Of a DNA stretch of 64,000 nt, positions 26,341 to 38,594 are shown in pieces. The notes beneath the pieces are model-generated. The model searched no databases. It was not told the DNA's origin and worked only from the letters and a program-made list of their open reading frames with translations. The stretch spans positions 16,009,501 to 16,073,500 of the forward strand of contig CM050656.1 in assembly GCA_027574665.1 (NCBI GenBank). The letters are read 5' to 3'. The DNA comes from Rhynochetos jubatus (taxonomy: Eukaryota; Chordata; Aves; Eurypygiformes; Rhynochetidae). Numbering within the stretch: position 1 is the stretch's first letter; each line of letters opens with the position of its first letter. Both the position numbers and the translations under genes were made by a program.

Positions 26341-28945
26341 AACATTTAACTTTGAGGGTGCCTAAGTTATCGTACAATGGAAAAAAAGCAAACAATTTTG
26401 AGAGTTGCATTAGCAAGTAACAAGCATGAAGTGTGGAACTCTGGCTCAAAAGTTTTTCCTTTCCCTTCATTCAAAATTAAATAATTACAGAACTTGCATA
26501 TAGTTTATTCTGAACTACTATAGTTAATAAGAGATTCTACATAGTATTAGTATTCATGGACATCAAACAAAAAACTGGCTGAGGATGGCATATTTCCCTT
26601 CTAACAGGAAAATTGTTGTGTGAAACTGTACATAGTTCAAACAACTTCAAAAATAATGTTTAATATTTAAAGAAAAGTGCTAGTCAAGGGTTCCATAACT
26701 TCAGTAGATTTTATCATGTATTATTTACCTATTGGAGACTCTGAAACCTGCTCTATAACAAAAATGTAAAGATGGGTGCTAAAGTAGCCCTTCTAATTCT
26801 GTGAGAACACCTGACAGAGGGGCTTTGAGTTTATGATACTTTAATAGAAAATATGTGGATGATTATGTTAGCAAAGAAAATATATGATGGTATCATTATG
26901 TTATTTATTAAATTAGATTTTTTTTTCACTCATACCAGACTGAGTTAGGTATTTCTGAACTGAAGCCTAAAGAACAGAGAGGAAAGAAAAAACATGCAGG
27001 TATGGCATGACTCTCTATCCCGCCCGGTCACTGCTCTTGCAGACTGAAACAGAAGCCCATCAATTATACTGTATCAGCTGAGCAATTCTTGGTACTAAAA
27101 AAATCAAAATATGTGGAATTAAAATTGATTTTAAACCTGCATACATAACTGTCCGATGAAATAGCACTATATTTTAGAGAGAATAGAACAGAATTTCCAA
27201 ACCCTCTGGCCAAAGCTGACGTTACAAAAAATCAAATGGGACAAGGGCACACATTCTCAAGTGTACAGGACAATGACAGTTACATTTACACTCTTCTGTA
27301 TAGCCTTACAAATGTACAGCCTGCACACATTTTCTATGAAGGAGTCTCCAAGTTACATGGGTCAGATAGACCTGTTTGAAATATTCTTATTTCCCTGTTC
27401 TTTCCTGAGCTGAGACCCACCGGCCAGGTCTGTCTGGCAGATCCCAAGAGCATCAACAGCAGGTGCCTTGCGTGTGCAGCCCCGAGCGGGCAGCCCCTAC
27501 CAAGCCTTCGTAGTGCTGCTGTCACCGGGGCAGAAGGCAGTGGCATATGCTGCATTCTTTCTGCTGGTGATGCACTCCTGAGCAGCTGGTTTTTGCTACT
27601 GTAGTAGCATGAGTGATATTGTAAACAGCAGATCTATCACAACACTAAGGTAGGATAATCCCAACTGACTTGAAATATTACACTTCATCTGAAGGGGAAT
27701 CAATAACAGACGATTCGCTTGCAACTAATATTCAGCACGGCTTCAATATGGAATATGAAGGGGTAAGAAAGAAATAGATTTGCTATTCTTAAAATTACAG
27801 AGAAAATATCAAATAAAGACTAACTTTAAGGACTTTGCTGTTTGTTCACTGTCATCCTATAAGCTGAAATATTTATTCAGAATCTATCCATTGAGTAAAC
27901 TGCTGTGGTTAATTTTTCAGCCATCAGTGTCTTTTGCTTTAAATGTTATATAAAGAGCATGTGCAGTGAACATTTTATGAGTTGCATTTTATTTGGCCAG
28001 GAAGAAGTACAAGAAAAAGATGACCTTGCCTGACACTATTTCTTTATGAGACCATCTTCTCCATGATCTATGGCTCCACAGGTAGAATTATGGTCTCAAT
28101 GCTGCCCTTGGCACATGGGTCAAGTAATGTTATGAACATACATTCTTCCCTGTCAAACACCTAACTGATCCCATGGTTTGCCGAGCCACTACTATTACTT
28201 CCAAATTTGATTTGCATGTTTTCTGCAAAGTGGTGCCTAAGCCTGTACATGATAAGTAGCTGCACCTGCCTTCAATCTGCTTTACTACAACTAATTTCCT
28301 AAGTGAGCACTCCAAATACTAAGAGATGGCAATCAAAGACTAGCAAGATTTCAGTAGCAAAGGTAAGGAGTGAATTACACTCAGCTTTCAACCTGTGTTT
28401 CCCTGGCCTTGTCCAATTTTTTGACTAAAACTGGGAAATAAAGACTCAGCTCCACTAAATAGAGCTGTCATCTGTTCACTGCAAAGCTGCAGGGTAGAAA
28501 AATGTTTTATCAAGACATGATGCTTTATTCTGGTAACTCTGAGCTTTATGACCATTGTCTTAAAACTGACAGAGAATTTATTCTAACTTATAAATACAGG
28601 GAAGGTACAGTTAATATATATTTGCGTCAATCCCAGAAGATATGTCTGCTGTTTTATTCTTAACCGTTCTTTTCTTGATAAGAACCAGCAAGTTTGGGGT
28701 TAAAAACAAACATAATGGAAATAAAGCTTTGATATCTTTTGTCTGGTTCATGTCTAATACTTGATTCAGTCACTATTGCCCAGTTGGCATTACATGTTTG
28801 AGTCCCAGTTGGAAACAATTTCAACCATCAGGATGAACGCACCTCACAGGATCAACACACCACAATACAATCCATGCTGGTACCTTAAGCTTGGTCTTTT
28901 GAGGGCAAAAATTTATTTATGCCCATTGCCTTCAGTTAGAGTCTC

Positions 28946-28974
28946 TGAAATCACATAATGAATATGTGATTTCA
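28946..28974. repeat. perfect 12-bp inverted repeat with 5-nt loop
   Basis: TGAAATCACATA and its exact reverse complement TATGTGATTTCA flank the loop ATGAA. It could fold as a small hairpin or be an imperfect palindromic protein-binding site. No coding or promoter context is visible. Confidence 0.75.
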
Positions 28975-31835
28975 CGAATTTTGCAATATCTTTTTTTCTA
29001 AGAAGACAATTGTACTTATCATTTGATATAAGAAGATCATTCCAGTGGAAACAAAAAGCTCAACAGAGCTTTCCAACATGAATATATAGAAATTATCATC
29101 CTCTCAAGATGTTTTGTTGTTGGATCTATGAACTGTTATATAAACCATATCTTGTTTCTTTCAAAAGAAATTTCACTTTGAAATAATTTAAAAGAAAAGG
29201 AGAATATATAGGGAACTAAAGCCAAAATGTAATTAACAAGTAACATGCACAGTTCACAAATAGAGGGCCAAATATAATTTCCTTTTATTTTATAATATAT
29301 TACCCTCTTGTTTTACATTATAGCATTACCTCACACTACATTTTCCCAATTTTCATAATGTATTTAAGCAGGCTTGACTACGTATTTACTAAACCCTGAA
29401 TTTTGTCATTCCATCACAAAAAAAGACAGAAAGAATAACAATATGTCTTGTGCTACTGAATATTAGGTTAAATGATGTTACATCAGACAGGAAAATATAA
29501 AATTTGGAGGAATTAAATTAGATGATTTATCTGATTAGATATAATACCTAGTAAAAATGTAACAGTTTTAATATACAAGTCTTCTGAAAAATGTAGGAGT
29601 GCAAAGAAGAGAGAGAACTTTTAATACAACTTTGTCACCAGAATATGAAATTTCTTATTAGTTGTGAGTAATTACTTGATTAATTTCTTCATACCATTTA
29701 GATTTAGTTGGGCTTAACAATCACCATGTAATAGCAGAAAACTGATAGAGAGGGTACCCTGTTGTCTGAACGAACATATCTGCTTTTCAAGACCATGCTA
29801 GCCATTTGTTACCCTCAAGATGCAAGGCAACATGCAATGTTTCTTCCTTAAAACATCTCCTTGTCTCACATTATATCACTTCCAAACTTACAGCTAAAGT
29901 AATTTTCAGAATATGGTCTCTAATGCAACCTCAGTGGTTATAAATGGACTCTGCTAGCAACTAATTCTTTGAAGACACATAATGCATGCTTGAACAGCAT
30001 TATCTTCTAAGGGGCCTCATGAGTCGTCCAAGTTAAAAGAGCAGAGAGAGAAAATCCACTTGTTAAATAAAATCAGAGTAGCAGAATAAATTTACTATCC
30101 ACTAAACTAATCATTTTATTGGTAATATGATTCTTTTATTACTTTCTAAGAACTGCACAATGACAGAAAATACTGCTGAAAAAAATATTTCTTATTTGAG
30201 AAACACATTAATTCCACCATCAGATGTCCACCATGACAGAAAGCCAGTACTTAAGACTTTCCTGCAAGGAAATACAAGAGGGTGTACTTTAGTACCAGGG
30301 CAAGCTAAAACGGGACTGGAGAGCCCATTGAACTATTAGTCTCTAGAAACTTGAATACCCACAGAAATAATTCCACCTGATGATTGTTTACTAAGCCCCT
30401 AAAAAATTATTTGCTAGTTGAAGAATCACCTTGGCACTTTATCTCAGAAGAGAAAGCAAACCAGTTAAAAAACCAACTTTGCAAACAAAGTGCCTTTTAA
30501 CCTTCTAAGCACTTTGGCTGTGGTATTATCAAGTCCCTGACGGTAATTTCACTGCCTATAATAAAACATGCATGACACATGATATATGTGGACATTTTCA
30601 TGACAAAGTAGTTGTTACTCAAGAAAACATTTGTCTTCATGAGACACAAATTTAGCTCTTTTATATTCATAGTAAAAACCAACTCTTGTTGTCTGAAAAA
30701 GGGGTATTAGGAAATTAATAATTTTCAGAAATTGATCACTAAATGCTTTTCCCAAACATTGCCAGTCAGAACAGACCAAACCTGCAATGGGCTGTCTGGT
30801 GAATGAAGGCTTCACTTTACTTGGGCAAAACTATTCAGGCTCCAACAGAAAAAAAGAGTAATATGCATTTCAGGAACTGGCCCAAACACTGGTGATTCAG
30901 GCTTTTGTTTCTAATTAAAACTTCATCAAAATATATTGATATTGTTTCATTAGCAATTTCTTTCGTCTCACTATTTTCTCAAATGTCAGTTGCTTGAAAG
31001 GGATAAACTTTACACATTATCAACTCTTTCAACATATTAGAAAAACAAATATGAGCATAGTATACCATATTCCTATATAATGAAAAATTGATTATAAGCA
31101 AAGAATTACATACTGTGGTAGTGTTGTAAATTACTTCCTCTGTGGCTTTTACAACATTGCCTATGAACATAATTGAATGTCACTAGTTTATGTTTGCAAA
31201 TACAATCCCAATGACATTGCACCTGGGAGCGTGTACGCACAGTCATCTGTTATGGAGAAGGATCTAAACATATGGCCTGTTGATTGGGGTCTGGCCCCAA
31301 AGCTATCACAAAATCCTCCAGCCAGTTTTCTGCCAGACTAACCCATCACAATAATTCAGCTCTATCAAATAGGAGCTTCCCAACAACGATCGAAAAAGTG
31401 TATAGCATTTGAAACAGCCATTTCAGATCTAAACACTAAACATTTGAGAAAGCAAAGGTCAGTGGCACACCTCTTACCAAGAGAAAACTATATTGGGTCC
31501 AATCCTACAGTTTTATTCATCTTACTCGGCTGGCCTGTTAAGATACAGGTTTTATTTTCTCCTTCAATTTTCCACTAACACCTGTCTAGAGTGAAGCTTT
31601 AACAGTGAGCTTATCCTTGGCATATATGGGTAGCATCTGTATGTTCAAAGTTAAGCTGATTCTTTAAACATGGTTGGAACTCATGTGCATGGTTCCCATC
31701 AGCTGTTCGTGGGCAAATCAGTTTTGGGCAAGTCTGCTGTAGCTCACAAATGCAATGCACATGTTATCACTTATACAGGAAAACATGCTTCTTTTCCTCA
31801 TTTCTGCATGTGATTTTCTGAATAGGATAGTAATT

Positions 31836-31852
31836 AAAAAAAAAAAAAAAAA
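31836..31852. repeat. A17 homopolymer run
   Basis: Seventeen A after TAATT. Simple low-complexity tract with no retroposed body recognisable upstream. Confidence 0.85.
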
Positions 31853-34800
31853 GGCAGAAAATAAACTGTAAGTTTCTCTTTGGAAAAATGAGCAAATGTT
31901 CCTAGGATTTCAAATAGGATAACATATTCAAACTTTAAATAAATACCTTCAGAAAGAATATTTTCCACTGCTAAACATAGGATTTTGATGTATTTGAAAT
32001 GAGATACAGCTTTTGACAATCACTAAAGCTTACTGCGGGGTTCCAGACTTTAAAAATAAAGGTCTACAAGTACAGTTTTTGGAAGAAACAGCAATCAGAC
32101 TAAGAACTAAGCACCTGTTGGCAATGCCAGAATCTATAAATTAGGACAGTATCTGTTGGTGTCTGTTATTACATTTGAATCTGAAACATCTACCCAAAGT
32201 AAATTGCAGCATTTGGACTGCTTCTTTTGTCATAACTTCCAGTAAAAGCTGGCTTAGTTTGCTCCTGAAATGCTTTTAAATTGATAACTGTAAGTGAATG
32301 TGCGCAATGGCCATGCTCATGCAATTCTACTTTGTATAAAATAAAAGTCAAAACTTGGTACTGTGATAGCCTGCTGTTAGAACATATTGAAAAGAGACGT
32401 TCTTTCTAACGAACCCTTAAAGTGAAATGTTCTGGGGGACAAAAATATTCAAGTTACTAGCTGACCTTTAGAGTCATATAGGAGAGGATGTGCATAATGC
32501 ATTATTCTGTCGGATATGCATTACTTATTATAAAATAATAGAGGCTTCAGTACTTTACATGTGACCATTAGAAAGATCAGAACATAACCCAGCCTTCATA
32601 ATATAATTGAGTGCTGCAAAAATATCTCTAATGATTAATATACCAGACATTATGCAATGCTCCTACAAGGTAATTTTGTCCTGACACAGAATAATGATTG
32701 TTACAGTACTTCTGCAGCTTAAGACACATTAGGCGGCCAGGCTTCCACTGCTAGTCATAAAGCTGTATGTGGGTGTAGAAATTCCTCATTAACATCCGTG
32801 TCTCCAACATCTGTTTACATTAAACCAGCAAAAAATCTAAATACTTCTCTACGCATAACTACACATTTCTCCCTTCAGTGTGCAAGAGGAAGAGCCTTCA
32901 AAGCCAAATACAAACACTCTCATTAACGCAGTGCTACACACTCACAGCTGAGATCCTGGCCTTGCACAAGTGGGGAAATAGGCACAAGATTTTCTGCCCC
33001 TTAATTACATCCCTGGGAAAGGACTGGAAGAATTCAATGGTTTATAACGTCTGTAAGTCTACTTCGTCTTAGGCATGGGCAACTTGCTGGTGGACATGAG
33101 TTATGAAGGACTACAGACCACCCTGCTAATGCTGTCTTGTTCACCATCGCACCCAGTGTGGGTGGCACCATCTGCCACCTCCCCCTTTCCCTTCCCAGGG
33201 AGCAGCACTGCTCTCAGCTGTTGGGCTCCTGCACCAATCTTATTCTGCCCACAGTAAAATGGTAGGAATGAAAAAAGATTTTAAAAGAGCTATTGCAAAA
33301 TAACTGCAGGTAGAGAGATGCAGAAATGTCTTCTTTTTTTTGTTATGCCAATTTGAGAAGCAACACTAAAACCAATGTTCAAATTGGTCAACCAGCTGAA
33401 TTATTTTGTTGTTTGTTTTGACAGAGAAGGTATTCTTGCCGTTCATATGAGAATACCTCCCAGTGAACAGCAGTTTAATACTTGTTCCAGGGCTTGAGTA
33501 ACTGTTTCAGAGGTGCCATATTGGGCTATCTCTTGTTTGCAATTTGCATGGTAAGCATTTACAGGGCATACATGGCAATCTGCTATGAGTGGCTGGAAAA
33601 GGTGGCAATGTTTATGAAGGCAACCCTGTGAAACAATTCAGAACAACCAAAACCACTATTAAAGCAGTAAAATTTCAGCTGATATTCCTTCAAACCAAGA
33701 TTGGAGATCATTTCAAGTGACAAAATGGAATGTGTTTATTTATACGTACGCAAAATCGAAAGAACTGAAACTTAGGGGGATTTTGCACCCATATGCCATA
33801 AGTAACGATAATTAATGTTGTACTACATGTCAGTAATTTGCTTTCAGCTAGTAAGAAAAAGATTGTTATGACTTCAGAAATCACGTATAGCATCTACTTC
33901 ACTTTCAGAGAGAAAATCTGAAAGAAAAAGGGAGCCATTATTTCTGCAAACACAAGACCTTCAAGAAAGCAAAGCAAATTTTCTTACTAAAGCATACAGC
34001 AGCACAAGACAGGGAAAAGAGTAGCACCATTAAAAAGGAGTTGAGAACAGATACCCTCAGACAGTTCTGAGAATGGAAAAAATCCTGAAAACAGAAGACA
34101 TCTAATAGGAGACTTAAATAAAACAAATGTTACAGATTTAAATTAAACTGCCCAATTGATCCCTTCATTCCTAAAGTATATATTTTTTTCAGCAGAAGAC
34201 AAATCTTTGCACACCTTGATTCACAATGGAAAGGGTAAGCTGATGTGAGCTAAGCTACCTTTCTCTAGAAACCCACAGTTGAAGGGAATTGTTTAGAAAT
34301 GGCTCCCATTTTTTTTAATTCTCCACTTCCATATGAGTGAGCAGGCATGAACATCAGGTAATAAGATGTGAAGACCAAAGGACAATGACTTCCATAAGAC
34401 CATACAAACATCATTAATAGGAGATGCATTTGATATGTGCTGCTGCTTCTTTCTGTGAATGAAAGGACTGCAAACCTTGCCATGGCAGAAATCAGAAACT
34501 TAACAACATTTTAATATAAAAAAACATTATCACAAACAAAATGTATTATTTTAGAAAAATTTTACAAAATATTCTGACCAGCATTCTTGCTGGTTTGGGG
34601 GTTTTTTTGAAAGTCAGTGGAGTGGAAAAAATCCTTCAAAAAGAATGAATGAGCACCCTTTTTTTTTTAATATAAACCCACTGTGCTCAGCCATCAGAGG
34701 TGTATGTTATTTGCAATGATAAGTCCAAGTAATTAAGAGTATGGAAAGAGAGCAGCCCTCCTCACCCTAACACTGTCGCCAGATCAGCAGTGCTTTGTAG

Positions 34801-36812
34801 CAGATATCTATAGTCCTAGACACATTGCCTCTTGGGTATGCTTGGGGAATACCATTTAGAGATTGTGAAATAAAGAGGAAAAAATTATACCCAAAAGGAG
34901 AAAAAAAACCCCAGCACTATTATCTTATTTCTTTTTTTCTGGAACAAGTTAAGAATATACCAAAGTATTGCAGTTTGGGGGCAAAATGGTCAAATAGCTT
35001 AGAGGAAGCTGATATAATACAGTATCACTGTCTGTGTCAGCACTGTTGTACAAAATGAACTCACTCCTCAGTTTCTTATACAAGTAGCCTCTGATTAGCA
35101 TTTTAACCAGATCTAATGATGATCCTTTACACTGAAATTGTAAAAGTCCCAGTCCAAGAAAAATAAAAAGATACCAAATAAACTTCACTTATTTTCTTCC
35201 TGGATGATGGGAAAGCCTGCCTGAACTTTAGCATAGGAAAGTCCATTTAGGGAACTTTCAGACATCACCTCTCTTTCTCGTTTTTCACTTGAAGATTTTA
35301 TTCACTTTCCCCTTTTTCTTGGCATTACCATGTGGGCAGTGTCTTTCAACTCCATCTTTTCATGGGATTAAATCACCCAAAGAGGAAGAAACATGGTTAC
35401 AGAGAGAAGCACAAAAGTAAATGTACAATATGTGATTCAACAAGGATAAAAAAGTGAAGATAAATACAACGAGGAGACTTTTGTTTTTACAGAAGCCACC
35501 TTTGGGAAGCAGAAATAACTAGGGGACATTTTGCATAGGCCTACTTTTATATGCTTTTAATACGAATGCTGATTGATTATATCACATTTGGCCTTTTCTT
35601 CATTATCTACAATTCACAATGCCACCTTCACTCATTTTTTTGAGATTTATAAATAAAACACAGATTAGAAACTTGCAAAACTTAGCATACTGGCAAATTA
35701 CACTTTAAAGGTGCAGCTGAACGTACTGTTTTCTTGCATAACTAATACAGAATATGCTATTAGCATTTGCTTTTCAAGTCTGCCATTGTTACCACATAAA
35801 CAGCAGCTATAGTGTACTCCCTCCTTTCATTAGCTTATTCATATCACTCTCCCCATAAAAAAGCTGATGAACCTCTGCTTCTTAAAATAAATATTTTATG
35901 GTATCAAGTCCTAAATTCAACTCCAGTATTAATTACAAGGTGTATTACATTTGATTTCTGTATGCACAGAATAACAACAAAGATCTCACAGTTTAAGTAT
36001 CAGATAAAGTTTAATACCAAGAGATCGCATCCTATCGTGACAGAGATGCACACACTGGAATATACTGGTAACAGTTATCACTTTTCTAAGAATTTCACTG
36101 TGCAACGTTTACTGGTTAATCCATTTTGATATACCTGTTTTCTTCCGCTTACACCTTGCCAAAACCACATCACAATGGAAATGTTTGAACACTACAAGAT
36201 GATCTATTTACACATACATTTATGTCTAAAGTAAGATAATTTTGCCAATAAATCACATTAGTAAATCTCAGACTAGAGCTGTCGTTTCTGTCCCAGTGTT
36301 AAAACCACCACAGTCACTTCACAGAAGAGAGCTTAACCACGGTATTCTTTTCAGTCATAACAACTGACAGGGCTGACTGTTTTCTTTATGCTGTCAATGT
36401 GCACTTTCCTAGACAGCAAGGATTATATGGAGAGAGGAAAAAGGAACCACAAGATTAGGTCCTGCTTATATGATGAGATATTAGGTCTTTAACAGCAGGG
36501 ACACAGAGGAGGCACTTTGGGGTGATGGTAAATAACCAACAGAAATCAACAATGGTTTAGCTAATGCGTAGCAAATGCAATGCTTAGACACACAGCCAGA
36601 TGAATACAGAAGGTCCTAAACATCACTGAGTCATGTATCACCTTCTAGTAAAACCAGTATTTGTGTTACCCGTGTTTGTTTCTCATTCAGGACTACACAC
36701 TGTAGATCTTACACAGTTTCAATTAAGTGTTTCTAGAATTCATAGTCAAGTATGTGCCAGAGAAGTGTAATGTAAGTAGGACTTGCCAAAACCCAGTATC
36801 TCTGCTTCTATT

Positions 36813-36837
36813 AAAAAAAAAAAAAAAAAAAAAAAAA
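36813..36837. repeat. A25 homopolymer run
   Basis: Twenty-five consecutive A, followed by GTTAAGAC. No SINE, LINE or processed pseudogene is recognisable upstream. Confidence 0.9.
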
Positions 36838-37614
36838 GTTAAGACTGCAACATTTGGGAGCAAACAGACAACAAAAAACAGAAACCAGAGCAGAGAAAGA
36901 TAACTGAAGAAAGCCCAATAGCTCATTAGCTGGGTCACTCAACATTTTACTGGATCCAATTAGGCAGCTAATCCCTACACTGCTGTTTCATCTTTCTTAT
37001 TTCTGGATGGGAGAAATTCTCCAAGTGGAAACTTCAGGTAAGCAGGATATGTTAAATGTATAAGTTATGGTTCTGATGAATCAATATTTTCAGAAAAAAA
37101 TGTTCCATCAGAAGGCTCCCTATTTAATCTAGTTACACCTGTTTTTTTTAAACATATCAGTATTTTAGACAATGAACCAGGGGAAACACAATATAAACAG
37201 CATTATTACTATTAATTTATTTTGCATCATTTCTAGCACAAGAAATACGTTTAAATATATAAGAAAAGTATTAAGGTGTTGTGCTGAAATATTTTCAGTA
37301 GATTGCCTTATTTACCTAGGTTAACCTTGATATTCCTGCTAACTCCTAACTCCTGCTAAATACGAGCCAGAGTTCACTCTATTTAGATATCTGTAAATAT
37401 AAATCAAGAGAAATAGAAAACATTAAATACTCTAGAAACTCTAGAAACAACGTGAACATGTATAGTGATGAGAAGTCTCCCCAGCTAAAAGGCTTAGAGT
37501 ATAACAAAGAAAACGGTCATGGCAGCTTACAATGCAAATGAAAGAACATATATGCATAGTGTACCATCTAAGCTATAACTAAATTTACAGTGAAATTCAG
37601 TAGTGAAATATGTA

Positions 37615-38594
37615 TATATTGGGTTGGCACGGCAAGCTTTTGGTAGTGGGGGGGCAACAGGGGTGGTTTATGTGAGAAGCTGCTGGAAGCTTCCCCTATG
37701 TCTGATAGAGCTAATGCCAGCCGGCTCCAAGACAGACCCACCGCTGGCCAAGGCCGAGCCCATCAGTGCCTGTGGTAGCTCCAAAAAGGTCAGTAGAAAA
37801 GGAGGTGGAGGAGGTGCTCCAGGCGCCAGAGCGGAGATTCACCAGCAGCCTGTGGTGCAGACCGTGGTGAGGCCACCTGTGCCCTGCAGCCATGGAGGGT
37901 CATGGGGGAGCAGAGACCCACCTGTAGCCCAGGGAGGACCCCGCACCAGAGCAGGGGGATGCCCAAAGGAGACTGTGACTCCATGGGAAGCCCGCGCTGG
38001 AGCAGGCTGCTGGCAGGACCTGTGGAGGAGGACACCAGGCTGGAGCAGCGTTGCTGGCAGGAATTGTGACCCCACAGAAGGGTCCCACGCTGGAGCAGTT
38101 CATGGAGAACTGCAGCCTGTGGGAAGGACTCCCATTGGAGAAGTTTCTGGAAGACTCTCTCCCATGGGAGGGACCCCACGCTGGAGCAGGGAAGAGCATG
38201 AGGAACCTCCCCTGAGAAGGAAGGAACAGTAGAGACATGTGATGGTCTCACCCTAATCCCCATTCCCTGTCCTCCTGCGCTGCTGGGGGGAGGAGGTAGA
38301 GAAATGGGGAGCAAAGCTGAGCCTGGGAAGAAAGGAGGGGTCAAAGGATGGGGCTTTAAGATTTGGTTTTTACTTCTGATTATGCTACTCTGATTTGATT
38401 TGGTATAAATTACCTCAATTTTCCCAGGTTGAGTCTGTTTTGTCCATGACAGTAATTGCTGAGTGATCTCTCCCTGCCCTTAATTCGACCCATGAACCTT
38501 TCCTTATATTTTCTTTCTCCTGTCTAACTGAGGAGGGGAGTGATAAAGCATCTTTGGTAGGCACCTGGCCACGAGCCAGGGTCCACCCACCACA
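37615..38594 (+). mobile_element. solo LTR of an avian endogenous retrovirus, copy 1
   Basis: About 980 bp matching an abundant bird LTR family. It starts near TATATTGGGTTGGCACGGCA (family start TGTATTGGGTT) and ends CAGGGTCCACCCACCACA. Orientation is inferred from the copies at 43.2 and 60.5 kb, where a TATTTAAG-type TATA box and a late AATAAA are present. This copy has lost about 130 bp containing the TATA region at about 37782, and its polyadenylation hexamer has decayed to TATAAA. Flanking 5-mers ATGTA (37610-37614) and ATGTC (38595-38599) are a likely decayed target duplication. Its middle carries ~45-bp degenerate repeats. A frame of about 200 codons (37603-38232) crosses it but opens with GTG, not ATG. 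No gag, pol or env is attached. Confidence 0.85.
37994..38190 (+). repeat. degenerate ~45-bp tandem repeats inside LTR copy 1
   Basis: The word GCTGGAGCAG, or a one- or two-base variant, recurs at 37996, 38039, 38089, 38134 and 38180, giving spacings of 43, 50, 45 and 46 bp. The units are GC-rich with interposed TGGCAGGA and CCATGGGA phrases. The copy at 43.2 kb carries an additional unit, so the array differs in number between copies. Open frames across it on both strands are explained by this GC-rich repetitive composition. Confidence 0.75.

Larger units (their letters stand above)
25074..37614. other. long non-coding stretch, no gene seen
   Basis: No exon, RNA gene or young transposon recognised in 12.5 kb. 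It includes a 30-bp tandem duplication (26281-26340), a GC-richer CpG-bearing patch (27410-27545), a perfect 12-bp-stem inverted repeat (28946-28974), A runs at 31836-31852 and 36813-36837, and many chance frames below 110 codons. Short frames at 32878-33257 have no coding support. Confidence 0.55.

Noticed and set aside
37603-38232. 209-codon frame as a host or viral protein
   Set aside because: It starts with GTG just outside the LTR, lies almost wholly inside LTR copy 1, is built from its GC-rich repeats, and has an equally long frame on the opposite strand. It is best explained by composition.
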